Source: Fictibacillus nanhaiensis
Lineage (GTDB): Bacteria > Bacillota > Bacilli > Bacillales > Fictibacillaceae
Assembly (NCBI GenBank): GCA_017052515.1
Contig: JAFHKR010000039.1
Coordinates: 2,037,767-2,101,766, forward strand
DNA: 64,000 bases
Direction: 5' to 3'
Shown: positions 35,744-43,996 of the stretch, piece by piece
Layout: each line of letters begins with the position of its first letter
How positions within the stretch are numbered: the first letter of the stretch is position 1
Position numbers and translations under genes: made by a program
Notes under the pieces: generated by a model
Told to the model about the DNA's origin: nothing
What the model saw: the letters and a program-made list of their open reading frames with translations, nothing else
Databases searched by the model: none

Positions 35744-36418
35744 TTATTTAATCCATTTCACAACATCATTAAGATCCTGGCGAACTTTTGGACGGGGTTC
35801 ATTAACGCGATAGCCGAATCCTACCATTACAGCTACCTCAAAGTTTCCGCCTTCAAGTACTCCTTCTTTTTCTAAAATAGCCTGAACTTTCTCTTGATCA
35901 AACCCTTCAATCGGGCAAGAATCAATTCCAATCTGCGCAGCCGCTGTCATCATATTTCCTAGTGCAATATAGACTTGTTTAGCCGCCCAATCGAACATTG
36001 CACGATCGTTTCCAAGAAGCTTAAAGTCCGATTCTAAAAACGTCTTATAGAACCCGCTGATCGCTTCATACGCTTCTTTCGGAAGTTTCTTCACTTCTGT
36101 CATCATATGCTCAATGTATTCTGAATCATAAATCATATCTTCTGCAGTACGTGCAAGCATCACGACATAGTGACTAGCTGTCGGTAATTGCTTTTGTGCA
36201 CCCCAAGAAACGGGTTTCAACTGTTCGCGCAACGCTTGATCTTGAATGACAACAAAACGCCAAGGCTCAAAGCCAAATGAACTCGGTGAAAGACGCCCTG
36301 TTTCTAAAATAAATGCAAAGTCTTCATCTGAAATCTTTTTCTCTGGATCAAATTCCTTTGTTGCATGTCTGAACTGAAATGCGCTTAGTATCTCTTGTTT
36401 TTTAGCTTCTTTATTCAT
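35744..36418 (-). CDS. Nitroreductase family NAD(P)H oxidoreductase (YfkO/HypO-like)
   Basis: A 224-residue FMN-dependent nitroreductase. FQFRHATKEFDPEKKI near the N-terminus, SPSSFGFEPWRFVVI and AQIGIDSCPIEGFD are the family's flavin and dimer contacts. Divergent from it, 147 bases away, is an HxlR regulator; in B. subtilis the DUF24/HxlR regulator HypR activates the nitroreductase HypO (YfkO) under disulfide stress, so the pair may have that role. ATG 36418 follows AAGGGGCGATAAAATCATC. Confidence 0.88.
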   Translation of the reverse strand: MNKEAKKQEILSAFQFRHATKEFDPEKKISDEDFAFILETGRLSPSSFGFEPWRFVVIQDQALREQLKPVSWGAQKQLPTASHYVVMLARTAEDMIYDSEYIEHMMTEVKKLPKEAYEAISGFYKTFLESDFKLLGNDRAMFDWAAKQVYIALGNMMTAAAQIGIDSCPIEGFDQEKVQAILEKEGVLEGGNFEVAVMVGFGYRVNEPRPKVRQDLNDVVKWIK

Positions 36419-36565
36419 GATGATTTTATCGCCCCTTCAATATTTTTAAATGTAATTAAGTTGTTTTGTCACCCTACACGCTATATTATAAAAGTAATAA
36501 CAAAAATGAAAAGTACGCACATTTTTGTGTCATAGTATCATTTTTTATACTAAAGGAGTATTTCT

Positions 36566-36946
36566 ATGAATAATCAGCAATTCGACCTTTCCAATTGGCA
36601 GTCTCACGGCTATTCATGTCCAGTCGAAGCGACTCTTGATATTATCGGAGGTAAGTGGAAAAGCGTAATTTTGTATCATCTGATCGACGGAGAGATACGT
36701 TTTAATGAACTAAAACGTCTTGTTCCTGGAATCACACAGCGAATGCTTACTCTACAGTTGCGAGAATTAGAGCGTGATGGAATCATTCATCGAGAAGTTT
36801 ATAAACAAGTCCCTCCGAAAGTGGAATATTCTCTAACTTCGTTTGGTGAAACACTAATCCCTATTATAAAGTCCATGCTTCACTGGGGAATCGAACATAC
36901 GGAGAAAATCGTTCAACATCGTGAGCAAGCTGAAGTTAAGGATTAA
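36566..36946 (+). CDS. HxlR/DUF24 family MarR-like transcriptional regulator
   Basis: A 126-residue winged-helix regulator. The HxlR core is clear: [57 protein letters not shown]. Its only Cys (Cys18) sits just before the winged helix, the place used for redox sensing in HypR and YodB. It probably controls the divergent nitroreductase gene. ATG 36566 follows AAAGGAGTATTTCT. Confidence 0.88.
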   Translation: MNNQQFDLSNWQSHGYSCPVEATLDIIGGKWKSVILYHLIDGEIRFNELKRLVPGITQRMLTLQLRELERDGIIHREVYKQVPPKVEYSLTSFGETLIPIIKSMLHWGIEHTEKIVQHREQAEVKD

Positions 36947-36948
36947 AA

Positions 36949-36974
36949 AAAGAAAGCATCTCTGCTTTCTTTTT
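36949..36974. terminator. Terminator between the HxlR gene and dapF
   Basis: An 11-bp stem (36949-36959 with 36964-36974) flanked by A and T runs, between convergent genes. Confidence 0.82.
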
Positions 36975-36999
36975 TGTCCCATGCTAAACGTCTGACCGT

Positions 37000-37866
37000 T
37001 TATCTATTAGTATGATATTCACCCGTACAGATTATTTCCGCTGGACCGGTCATCCAAACATCTCCATTATCCTTCCAATTGATGATAAGATCTCCTCCTG
37101 CTAAATGCACAGTAATGTCTGTATTTCTTGCCGCTCTGTTATTTAGAACGGCCGCTACAGCTGCTGCACAAGCTCCTGTACCACAAGCTTGAGTAATTCC
37201 TGATCCTCTCTCCCAAACCCTAAAGTGCATTTCACTTTTTGACACAAGTTCAACAAACTCAGCATTTACCCAATCAGGAAACATTGGATCTTTTTCGATG
37301 ATTGGCCCTAACGAATGCAGAGGTGCATCCTCAATGTTATCCACAAAGAATACTGCATGCGGATTACCCATTGATACAGCAGTTAGTTTTAATGGTGTAT
37401 CGTTGAATGAGACATCCTCATTCACCACTTGTTGGAGGTGGTTAAATCCAATGACAGGAATTTGTTGAGGTTGAAGGATGGGTTTCCCCATATTAACCGT
37501 GACTAGTGATACTTTATTGTTGTTTTCAGTTTTTACTTTTGCAGTTACTAATCCACCGAGTGTTTCAATCTGAAATTCAGTTTCTTTTACAATGTCGTTT
37601 TCGTATGCATATTTGGCTACACAACGAAGTCCATTTCCACAATTTTTTGCTTCAGAACCATCATTATTAAAGATTCGCATCTTTACCGGAGCTGATTCGC
37701 TTGGGCAGATCAGAATCATTCCATCTGATCCGATGCCTGTGTAAGGATTTGAGATATCCACTGCTAACTTCGCCAGCTCAGCTTCATCAATCGTCTCTTC
37801 AAACATGTTTATATAGATGTAATTATTACCTAATCCATGCATTTTTGTGAATTTCAACGTATCCAT
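37000..37866 (-). CDS. dapF: Diaminopimelate epimerase
   Basis: A 288-residue cofactor-free racemase making meso-diaminopimelate for lysine and peptidoglycan. The two catalytic cysteines are visible in [16 protein letters not shown] and [16 protein letters not shown]. It follows the small CxxC protein gene by 17 bases on the same strand, so the two form an operon. The start ATG 37866 is 13 bases from GGAG, slightly far; an in-frame TTG three codons later is an alternative. Confidence 0.95.
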   Translation of the reverse strand: MDTLKFTKMHGLGNNYIYINMFEETIDEAELAKLAVDISNPYTGIGSDGMILICPSESAPVKMRIFNNDGSEAKNCGNGLRCVAKYAYENDIVKETEFQIETLGGLVTAKVKTENNNKVSLVTVNMGKPILQPQQIPVIGFNHLQQVVNEDVSFNDTPLKLTAVSMGNPHAVFFVDNIEDAPLHSLGPIIEKDPMFPDWVNAEFVELVSKSEMHFRVWERGSGITQACGTGACAAAVAAVLNNRAARNTDITVHLAGGDLIINWKDNGDVWMTGPAEIICTGEYHTNR

Positions 37867-37883
37867 CGCTTTAACATGACTCC

Positions 37884-38126
37884 TTATGATTGACCTCTCA
37901 ATTTTTCATCCGTATAAAAATAATCATCGTCGGCATTTAGTATGGTTAACTTGCCGTGACAACAAGGCATGATGAGTATCTGTTTAATTCCCTCTTGAGC
38001 AAGATTTAATTGTTCTTCTTTAAAGGAAGTTAAAACATTGTCTTGTTGGCAGAACGGACACTCCGAAATATAAATATCTTTCATCATTCTTTCATAAGGC
38101 CATGTATATTCAAATGTTAACTTCAT
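37884..38126 (-). CDS. Small CxxC protein upstream of dapF, function unknown
   Basis: An 80-residue protein with a CPFC pair ([10 protein letters not shown]) and a second Cys pair ([11 protein letters not shown]) about 28 residues later, suggesting one zinc site. It starts [20 protein letters not shown] at ATG 38126, behind GAGGATGAACTGAT. It is the first gene of a dapF operon. Family not recognised. Confidence 0.75.
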   Translation of the reverse strand: MKLTFEYTWPYERMMKDIYISECPFCQQDNVLTSFKEEQLNLAQEGIKQILIMPCCHGKLTILNADDDYFYTDEKLRGQS

Positions 38127-38229
38127 ATCAGTTCATCCTCTATTTGGAAGGTATGGTTGTTGCATATTCGTTCACAACTTACATTTTTTAAAGTATAATG
38201 GGTGAAGTAACAAAATACAATAGCGATCC

Positions 38230-38491
38230 ATCTTCGGGGCAGGGTGAAATTCCCGACCGGCGGTATTTGAAGATTCCCTCTTCATCAGCCCGTGAGCTTA
38301 GAAAAGCCGAAACAACCGTTTAGACACGACCAGCACTTAACTCTTGACCAAAGACACGCTTTTTGTGTCTTAGGGCTAGAGGTAAGTGACCTCGAGTGTC
38401 TGGTTGATTGAGGCTAGACATCGCATCGATGTAACTCTTTGCTGATCTGGTGTAATTCCAGAGCCGACAGTATAGTCTGGATGGGAGAAGA
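38230..38491 (+). promoter_or_regulatory. FMN riboswitch (RFN element) with a very long variable arm
   Basis: The conserved blocks are all present: ATCTTCGGGGCAGGGTGAAA at the start, CCCGACCGGCGGTA, AGCCCGTGAGC, then GGTGTAATTCC, AGAGCCGACAGTATAGTC, and TGGATGGGAGAAGAT closing the P1 stem. Between AGCCCGTGAGC (to 38297) and GATCTGGTG (from 38443) about 145 bases are inserted, where ribD leaders have roughly 20. A terminator at 38590-38622 lies between it and ribU, so FMN should shut off ribU transcription. Confidence 0.95.
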
Positions 38492-38589
38492 TGTAGGTAC
38501 AGCGGTTCAATTTTTAAATAGAACCCTTTGTTTAAGCATGCCGTTTATCTGTGCATCTTTTACATGCTGTTTATCATACTTACAAACTC

Positions 38590-38622
38590 CCTTAGTCTCA
38601 TTAACTGACTAAGGATTTTTTG
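38590..38622 (+). terminator. Riboswitch-controlled terminator before ribU
   Basis: An 8-bp perfect stem (CCTTAGTC/GACTAAGG) followed by ATTTTTTGT, between the FMN aptamer and the ribU start. Confidence 0.85.
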
Positions 38623-38687
38623 TGTGAAGCAGGCTGTGCTGCATTCGAAATCATGAGATGGCGCAACACAAAAGAGGAGAGATTTCA

Positions 38688-39266
38688 ATGCAAAAGGGAA
38701 AGATTAAACAAATGGTAGCGGTATCGATGCTCAGTACGATTGCTTATGTGCTGATGATGCTCGACTTTCCGTTCCCTGGGTTACCTCCATTTCTAAAGAT
38801 TGATTTTAGTGAGGTACCTGCACTACTAGCTGCAATCATTTTTGGACCAGCAGCAGGAGTTATGGTAGAAGCCATAAAAAATGTTCTACACTACGGTATA
38901 GTAGGAAGCTTTACAGGCGTACCAGTAGGTCAATTAGCAAACTTCGTGGCCGGTATTCTTTTCATTCTTCCAGTATCCTACTTATTCCGCAAAAAGAATT
39001 CTGTTAAACGTCTTTCAGTGGGCTTGATTTTGGGAACGGTTTTAATGACATTTATGATGGGGCTGCTTAACTATCTCATCATTTTACCAGCTTATACGTG
39101 GTTCCTTGGCGCAGATCCGATGTCTAGCCAGATGATGCTTGATCTTATCTTAAAAGGTATAACACCATTTAACTTAATAAAAGGTACGATTATTACACTG
39201 TTGTTCGTAGCATTATACAACCGAATGCAGCCTTGGGTGATGAAACAGATCGCTCAGCAGGCTTAA
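38688..39266 (+). CDS. ribU: Riboflavin ECF transporter substrate-binding subunit
   Basis: A 192-residue membrane protein with about six helices, the S component of an energy-coupling factor transporter; it takes up riboflavin together with the shared EcfAA'T module encoded elsewhere. DFPFPGLPPFLKIDFSEVPALLAA is the riboflavin-family segment in loop 1, and FGPAAGVMVEAIKNVLHY is also typical. Control by the FMN riboswitch supports the substrate. ATG 38688 follows GAGGAGAGATTTCA. Confidence 0.95.
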   Translation: MQKGKIKQMVAVSMLSTIAYVLMMLDFPFPGLPPFLKIDFSEVPALLAAIIFGPAAGVMVEAIKNVLHYGIVGSFTGVPVGQLANFVAGILFILPVSYLFRKKNSVKRLSVGLILGTVLMTFMMGLLNYLIILPAYTWFLGADPMSSQMMLDLILKGITPFNLIKGTIITLLFVALYNRMQPWVMKQIAQQA

Positions 39267-39272
39267 ATAGAT

Positions 39273-39309
39273 AAAACCGCAGGGGGATGATTCCCACTGC
39301 GGTTTTTTA
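39273..39309 (+). terminator. Terminator of ribU
   Basis: A 10-bp outer stem (39273-39282 with 39297-39306) plus an inner GGG/CCC, followed by TTTTTTA. Confidence 0.9.
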
Positions 39310-39392
39310 TTGTCCCGCTGCTGTAGGGGTATCTAGCTTGTTTAAAGAGCAGATTTGTTGTCGATATTTGGCGAATGGCCTTTATTTTAAAA

Positions 39393-39475
39393 TTTAGACT
39401 TAATCGGGCGCCGTTACGACTTAATTAGCTCTTATTTCGACTTAATTTTGTGTGTTTAGACTTAATTATAGATGG
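39393..39475. repeat. Four degenerate tandem units, period 20-21 bp
   Basis: The core TT(T/A)(A/C)GACTTAAT starts at 39393, 39414, 39435 and 39455, so the spacing is 21, 21 and 20 bases. The intervening 8-9 bases of each unit differ. It fills the middle of the 349-base gap between the ribU terminator and the nupC terminator; nothing else is seen in that gap. Confidence 0.75.
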
Positions 39476-39565
39476 AGATACCCTAGCTGGTATTATTCAG
39501 GGACCATGTTCCAGATATATGTTAGTGAATTTCATAGCTCACTATCCGCTAAGGAATCACGCTAA

Positions 39566-39600
39566 CAAAAAAAGATGCTCAAGCATACGCTTGAGCATCC
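39566..39600 (-). terminator. Terminator of nupC
   Basis: An 11-bp perfect stem (39574-39584 with 39589-39599) and TTTTTTTGTT on the minus strand. Confidence 0.9.
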
Positions 39601-39615
39601 CCTTTTAAACCATTC

Positions 39616-40830
39616 TTATAGAATGAACATTCCTGCAATTGCACCACTTAGTAGGTTTGCAATTGTTGCTGCGATTACAGCGCGCATTCCAAGTCTTGCG
39701 ATGTCTGGACGACGGCTAGGTGCCATTGCTCCAAGACCACCTAAAAGGATTGCGATTGAAGAAAGGTTTGCGAAACCACAAAGTGCGAAACTTACAACCG
39801 CTACCGTTTTCGGCATTAAGTCTGGAATTTGAGGTGCGAATGAAGAGTAAGCAACGAACTCGTTCAATACGATCTTTTGACCGATAAACGTACCCGCTTT
39901 AACTGCTTCTTCCCAAGGAACACCGATGATGAACGCGATAGGAGCAAAAAGATAACCTAGAATTTGTTGAAGTGTGATCTCATAACCGAACCAGCCACCG
40001 ATTCCGCCAAGGATACCGTTTACTAGAGCGATAAGTGCGATGAAAGCAAGTAACATTGCCCCAACGTTTAGCGCGATTTGAAGTCCATCTCCAGCACCTT
40101 TTGCTGCAGCGTCGATTACGTTTACTGTATCTTTGTCACGCTCTAATTTGATCTCACCCATTGTTTCCGGTTCTTCTGTTTCAGGAACAATGATCTTAGC
40201 GATCGCAAGTCCTGCCGGAGCACACATAAAGCTTGCTGCGATTAGGTATTCAAGTGGTACACCTAATAGATAATAACCAATCAATACAGAACCTGCTACA
40301 GATGCTAGTCCACCTACCATGACAGCAAATAGTTCAGATTGAGTAAGACGGTTCATATAAGGACGAATAACGAGAGGTGCTTCTGTTTGACCTAAGAAAA
40401 TGTTGGCAGTAGCACTCATTGATTCTGCTTTACTTGTTTTTAAAAGTTTAGATAAAGCTCCCCCTAAAATTCTTACCACCCATTGCATGATTCCTAGATA
40501 GTAAAGAACTGAGATTAGAGAAGAGAAGAAAATGATAACGGTTAATACTTGAAACGCAAAGATAAATCCTTTACCTTCTGCAGGAATCATACTTCCAAAC
40601 AAGAAAGTAATCCCTTCGTTTGCGTAAGCAACAACGTTTGAAACTTTTTGTGAAACGCCTTGCAATGCTTGCTTTCCGGCATCCCATTTAAGAACGATTA
40701 ATGCAAAAGCAACTTGAATTGCTAGAGCACCAATTACTGTTCTCCAGTTAATCGCTTTCTTATTTTGAGAAAGTAAGAATGCGATTACAAGAAGAACGAG
40801 CATTCCACCTAATCCCCATAAAATTTGCAT
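39616..40830 (-). CDS. nupC: Concentrative nucleoside transporter (NupC/YutK)
   Basis: A 404-residue polytopic membrane protein of the CNT family, importing nucleosides with H+ or Na+. Family motifs: [35 protein letters not shown] and [24 protein letters not shown], then NEFVAYSSF and [19 protein letters not shown] near the end. Position next to yuzB and yutJ matches B. subtilis yutK. A cre-like site lies 28-42 bases upstream of the start codon. Confidence 0.94.
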   Translation of the reverse strand: MQILWGLGGMLVLLVIAFLLSQNKKAINWRTVIGALAIQVAFALIVLKWDAGKQALQGVSQKVSNVVAYANEGITFLFGSMIPAEGKGFIFAFQVLTVIIFFSSLISVLYYLGIMQWVVRILGGALSKLLKTSKAESMSATANIFLGQTEAPLVIRPYMNRLTQSELFAVMVGGLASVAGSVLIGYYLLGVPLEYLIAASFMCAPAGLAIAKIIVPETEEPETMGEIKLERDKDTVNVIDAAAKGAGDGLQIALNVGAMLLAFIALIALVNGILGGIGGWFGYEITLQQILGYLFAPIAFIIGVPWEEAVKAGTFIGQKIVLNEFVAYSSFAPQIPDLMPKTVAVVSFALCGFANLSSIAILLGGLGAMAPSRRPDIARLGMRAVIAATIANLLSGAIAGMFIL

Positions 40831-40857
40831 ATTCGTACACCCCTTTTGTAATTTGGA

Positions 40858-40872
40858 AGAAAACGCTTACCA
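40858..40872. promoter_or_regulatory. Candidate cre site upstream of nupC
   Basis: On the minus strand TGGTAAGCGTTTTCT matches the cre consensus with one mismatch. It lies 28 bases upstream of the nupC ATG and suggests CcpA control; not proven. Confidence 0.4.
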
Positions 40873-41005
40873 TTAGCACGTTAGTTGTCAGACATCCAAT
40901 GACTGACCCTTTTCTAATGTAACAAATTTCGACAAAAAAGCAATCGTTTTTCTAAAAATTATATGCTAGATATTTTTCCCAATCCGTTTGTGTGTATCCA
41001 TGAAA

Positions 41006-41040
41006 AAAAGCAGCTATCCATTTTTCGAATAGCTGCTTTT
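41006..41040 (-). terminator. Terminator of yuzB
   Basis: A 12-bp stem (41006-41017 with 41029-41040) directly at the yuzB stop codon, with a T run on the minus strand. Confidence 0.88.
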
Positions 41041-41275
41041 AAAACATTCCGTTTTCTTCTATATGAGTGTAAATATTTTTAACAAGTTCATCTGATGTTT
41101 CTCCATGAACAATATCGCCGTTTACGAGAGCAAACATCGATTTGGCACAGTGTCCACAATAGCCCAGACAACCATACTCAATGACATCAAGATCGTAGTC
41201 TTTTTCAAGTTCTTCGAGCGCCTTTTGTGCACCACTTGCTAAATTACTTACACAAAACTCTATAATCGGTCTCAT
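41039..41275 (-). CDS. yuzB: YuzB (DUF1450) thioredoxin-like protein
   Basis: A 78-residue protein starting [15 protein letters not shown], with the DUF1450 Cys cluster [10 protein letters not shown] and [12 protein letters not shown]. Its fold resembles thioredoxin-like ferredoxins; the role is unknown. ATG 41275 has GAGGTGA upstream; GTG 41287 overlaps that site. Confidence 0.9.
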   Translation of the reverse strand: MRPIIEFCVSNLASGAQKALEELEKDYDLDVIEYGCLGYCGHCAKSMFALVNGDIVHGETSDELVKNIYTHIEENGMF

Positions 41276-41415
41276 TAAATTCTTCACCTCTTAATGAATC
41301 CATCCTAACGGTTTCTACTGTTGTAGTCAATGTAAACACTCATTCTTCCTTGTGTTTTTTCCATAAAAGAGTTGTGAAATTGTTGCAAAGTGCTATACTT
41401 AAACATGTCAAAAAC

Positions 41416-41430
41416 GTGTAATCGTTTACT
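41416..41430. promoter_or_regulatory. Candidate cre site upstream of yutJ
   Basis: GTGTAATCGTTTACT matches the cre consensus except at the first position. It lies about 85 bases upstream of the yutJ start, downstream of a TATACT-like -10 (41393-41398). Confidence 0.35.
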
Positions 41431-41514
41431 TATTTCAAGTTAAGGTTATTTACTTATATAAAAGCATTTTAAAAACAGATAAGAATTGTCTTGAAAGAAA
41501 AGGGGAAATGACAA

Positions 41515-42579
41515 ATGAAACACCTCGTTTTACTTGGCGGAGGATATGGAAATATGCGTGTGCTAAAGAGACTTCTTAATTCCTCAGACCTCCCTGAAAA
41601 CATTCAGCTTACGCTTATTGATCGTGTACCTTACCATTGTTTAAAGACCGAATATTATGCACTTGCTGCAGGAACTATATCTGATCATCATGTTCGTGTA
41701 ACTTTTCCAGACCACCCTCGCCTGAATATTAAATACGGCGAAGTTACAGCAATTGATGTAAAAGAAAAGAAAGTTCTATTAAAAGACCAAGATGCGGTCG
41801 CATATGATGACTTAGTTATTGGCCTAGGTTGCGAAGATAAATATCATAATATTCCCGGCGCTGACCAATTTACGCTCAGCATCCAGACCATTGATAAATC
41901 TCGTCAAACGTATCAAATTCTAAACAACTTGCATGCTAATGCAGTTGTTGCAGTAGTAGGTGCTGGTCTATCTGGTGTAGAGTTAGCCTCTGAACTTCGT
42001 GAGAGTCGTCCGGACCTTGCCATTAAACTCTTTGACCGTGGGGATATGATTCTGTCCGCTTATAAGAAGAGACTAAGCAATTATGTACAAAACTGGTTTG
42101 TTGAACACGGCGTTGAAGTGATCAATAACTCTAATGTTACAAAAGTTGAAGAAGGCGCTCTTTATAATCACGATGAAAAAGTAGAATGTGATGCCATCGT
42201 TTGGACAGCAGGTATACAGCCAAGCCGAATCGTTCGTGATTTGGATGTAGAAAAAGATAGTCAAGGACGTGTTGTTCTTGCTGAACATCATCACCTTCCA
42301 ACGGAAGAAAATGTCTATGTTGTTGGAGATTGCGCGAGTCTCCCATATGCACCAAGTGCTCAATTAGCAGAGGAACAGGCAGAACAGATCGCACAAGTCC
42401 TCCTCGCTCGTTGGAACGAGCAGCCTCTTCCTGAGATGAACGAAATCAAACTAAAAGGCGTTATGGGTTCTCTCGGTAAGAAGAGCGGATTTGGTACGAT
42501 GGGAAGTACAGCACTTATTGGCAGAGTTCCGCGTTTATTAAAATCAGGTATTCTTTGGTTATATAAATATCAAGTATAA
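41515..42579 (+). CDS. yutJ: YutJ: NADH dehydrogenase-like FAD oxidoreductase
   Basis: A 354-residue pyridine nucleotide-disulfide oxidoreductase of the type II NADH dehydrogenase group. FAD site HLVLLGGGYGNMRVLKRLL, NAD site VAVVGAGLSGVELASELRE, and VVGDCASLPYAP as second FAD contact. It is shorter than Ndh and its C-terminus (RVPRLLKSGILWLYKYQV) is hydrophobic enough to touch the membrane. The physiological acceptor is unknown. ATG 41515 follows AAAAGGGGAAATGACAA. Confidence 0.9.
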   Translation: MKHLVLLGGGYGNMRVLKRLLNSSDLPENIQLTLIDRVPYHCLKTEYYALAAGTISDHHVRVTFPDHPRLNIKYGEVTAIDVKEKKVLLKDQDAVAYDDLVIGLGCEDKYHNIPGADQFTLSIQTIDKSRQTYQILNNLHANAVVAVVGAGLSGVELASELRESRPDLAIKLFDRGDMILSAYKKRLSNYVQNWFVEHGVEVINNSNVTKVEEGALYNHDEKVECDAIVWTAGIQPSRIVRDLDVEKDSQGRVVLAEHHHLPTEENVYVVGDCASLPYAPSAQLAEEQAEQIAQVLLARWNEQPLPEMNEIKLKGVMGSLGKKSGFGTMGSTALIGRVPRLLKSGILWLYKYQV

Positions 42580-42580
42580 G

Positions 42581-42613
42581 AAAAGACCCATGCAAAATGC
42601 ATGGGTCTTTTTC
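42581..42613. terminator. Bidirectional terminator after yutJ
   Basis: A 14-bp perfect stem (AAAAGACCCATGCA with its complement) around AAA, between convergent genes. Confidence 0.92.
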
Positions 42614-42619
42614 CGTATT

Positions 42620-42928
42620 TTACCAATAATAAGGACGGAATCGACGAATGCGGTAAAATGGGAAACCAAACACACCGAAGCCTGGGAAGAATGGCCCTAC
42701 AAAAATGATACGGCTATTTCGATCAGCTTTCTCGCCTGGCATGATCATATACATATTATCTTGATCATAGCTATGCAATTGACCGTGATATACATTTCCA
42801 TCATTCATTTCGATCGTAACCTTCTGCCCCATGTACGCGAGACAAAGATCATGGAAATGATGGTGATGATGTCCAGCAAATGAGGACGACTCATCTTTAT
42901 GACTTTTACCTTTTAAAGGGTTCAACAA
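42620..42928 (-). CDS. Small protein with a His cluster and an Sm-like strand pattern, function unknown
   Basis: About 102 residues from a TTG at 42928, 9 bases after AGGAGG. A His cluster (GHHHHHFH) is followed by MGQKVTIEMNDGNVYHGQLHSYDQDNMYM, which resembles the strand pattern of Sm-like/YlxS-type small beta barrels, and then by an aromatic and basic tail (FPFYRIRRFRPYYW). It lies between yutJ and yuzD. I do not recognise the family; similar tails occur in spore coat-associated proteins, which is only a hint. Confidence 0.7.
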   Translation of the reverse strand: MLNPLKGKSHKDESSSFAGHHHHHFHDLCLAYMGQKVTIEMNDGNVYHGQLHSYDQDNMYMIMPGEKADRNSRIIFVGPFFPGFGVFGFPFYRIRRFRPYYW

Positions 42929-43001
42929 TACAATTTGCCTCCTTTTCTCCATACATCTTATTCTTAAGAGAAGTACAAGGCGTGTGTACAAACCCAAAAT
43001 A

Positions 43002-43030
43002 AAAAAAATAGGCGCTTAACTTACAGCGCC
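43002..43030 (-). terminator. Terminator at the end of yuzD
   Basis: A GGCGCT/AGCGCC stem (43011-43016 with 43025-43030) enclosing the stop codon, with TATTTTTTTT on the minus strand. Confidence 0.8.
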
Positions 43031-43339
43031 GAAACCATTCTGTTCTATAATTGCATAAATCGTTTTTAAGTTCGGATTACCTTCTGCTACTACTTCCCCA
43101 TCAATCACAACGACAGGATAAAAAAGGTCCTCTTCTACAATTCTTTTTGAAAATGCGTGATCGATCTCATTTTCCGTTCTTTCCATGTCTATATAAAGAA
43201 CATTAAACAATAAGTTCGGAAACTTTCTTGAGATTGCTGCTTCTAGCCATTCAGCTGTTTCTTTTGCTGAAGGAAGATGAACACAGCTGGCACATTTTTG
43301 TTCCGCTCCATATACTTTAATACTAAATGAGTTACTCAT
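43016..43339 (-). CDS. yuzD: YuzD (DUF1462) thioredoxin-like protein
   Basis: A 107-residue protein with a thioredoxin-like pattern: IKVYGAEQKCASCVHLPSAKET carries a CASC pair at about residues 17-20, and LFYPVVVIDGEVVAEGNP provides the cis-proline-type segment. Function is not established. ATG 43339 follows GAGGTGATTCTTC. It is divergent from the NifU-like gene yutI, as in B. subtilis. Confidence 0.9.
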   Translation of the reverse strand: MSNSFSIKVYGAEQKCASCVHLPSAKETAEWLEAAISRKFPNLLFNVLYIDMERTENEIDHAFSKRIVEEDLFYPVVVIDGEVVAEGNPNLKTIYAIIEQNGFGAVS

Positions 43340-43497
43340 GAAGAATCACCTCAATGTATGCGCTTATTTGCTTTCATCATACCTTATTTCTCATAAAAGA
43401 AAAAGGAGCAAATATCATGATGCTTGCTCATGGATTTTTTATTCCATATCCCGTATACTAAGAGTAAGTTCTTTTTAAGAAAGGAGCCTTGATTATT

Positions 43498-43743
43498 ATG
43501 GCTGAAACTCAAAACTTAGAGATGCGTGAACAAGTTGAAGAAGTTCTTGATAAATTACGCCCGTTCCTTCTTCGTGATGGAGGAGACGTGGAATTAGTGG
43601 ATATTGAAGAAGGTGTAGTAAAAGTACGCCTTATGGGAGCATGTGGTAGCTGCCCAAGTTCAACAATCACACTAAAAGCAGGTATCGAACGTGCACTTCT
43701 TGAAGAAGTTCCTGGTGTTGTTGAATTAGAACAAGTATTTTAA
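43498..43743 (+). CDS. yutI: NifU-like iron-sulfur scaffold/carrier (YutI)
   Basis: An 81-residue protein consisting of a single Nfu C-terminal domain: [40 protein letters not shown], with cluster ligands Cys49 and Cys52. It delivers Fe-S clusters to target proteins. ATG 43498 has AAAGGAGCC 11 bases upstream; TTG 43489 is too close to that site. Confidence 0.93.
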   Translation: MAETQNLEMREQVEEVLDKLRPFLLRDGGDVELVDIEEGVVKVRLMGACGSCPSSTITLKAGIERALLEEVPGVVELEQVF

Positions 43744-43751
43744 TAAAACGC

Positions 43752-43786
43752 AAGAAGCCGCTCAATCTAGAGCGGCTTCTTTTTTT
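43752..43786 (+). terminator. Terminator of yutI
   Basis: GAAGCCGCTC pairs with GAGCGGCTTC, followed by TTTTTTTG. Confidence 0.92.
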
Positions 43787-43810
43787 GATGTTTATTGTAA
43801 GCTCAAAGCT

Positions 43811-43938
43811 GTTGGTTTCCTTTTCAGGTGCTCGCTTTCCGCGGGGCAGGCGGTGAGCCACATTCGTTCGTTTCACTCTTAAGTGTCTCACCTTCCCACC
43901 TGTCCCGCAGGAGTCTCCCACCTTACACTGCAACCAAC
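43811..43938 (+). repeat. Dispersed intergenic element, short form (128 bp)
   Basis: It starts GTTGGTTTCC and ends CAACCAAC. Compared with the other copies both ends have changed together (GTTGATT/AATCAAC to GTTGGTT/AACCAAC), so the terminal pairing is kept. The interior has GCTCGCTTTCCGCGGGGCAG and CGGTGAGCC in common with the copy at 57530. The open frame spanning it on the minus strand has no ribosome site. Confidence 0.85.
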
Positions 43939-43996
43939 AATTCAAAGAAGAAAAAAATAAAAACAAGGAGCTATGCATGTATTTCATGTTAGCCTT

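Noticed and set aside
41372..41388. Rex operator upstream of yutJ (TTGTGAA half-site)
   Set aside because: Only the left half fits; the right half (TTGCAAA) departs at three positions from TTCACAA.
43667..43987. 106-codon minus-strand frame across the end of yutI and a repeat copy
   Set aside because: Overlaps yutI, its terminator and the repeat, and has no ribosome site.
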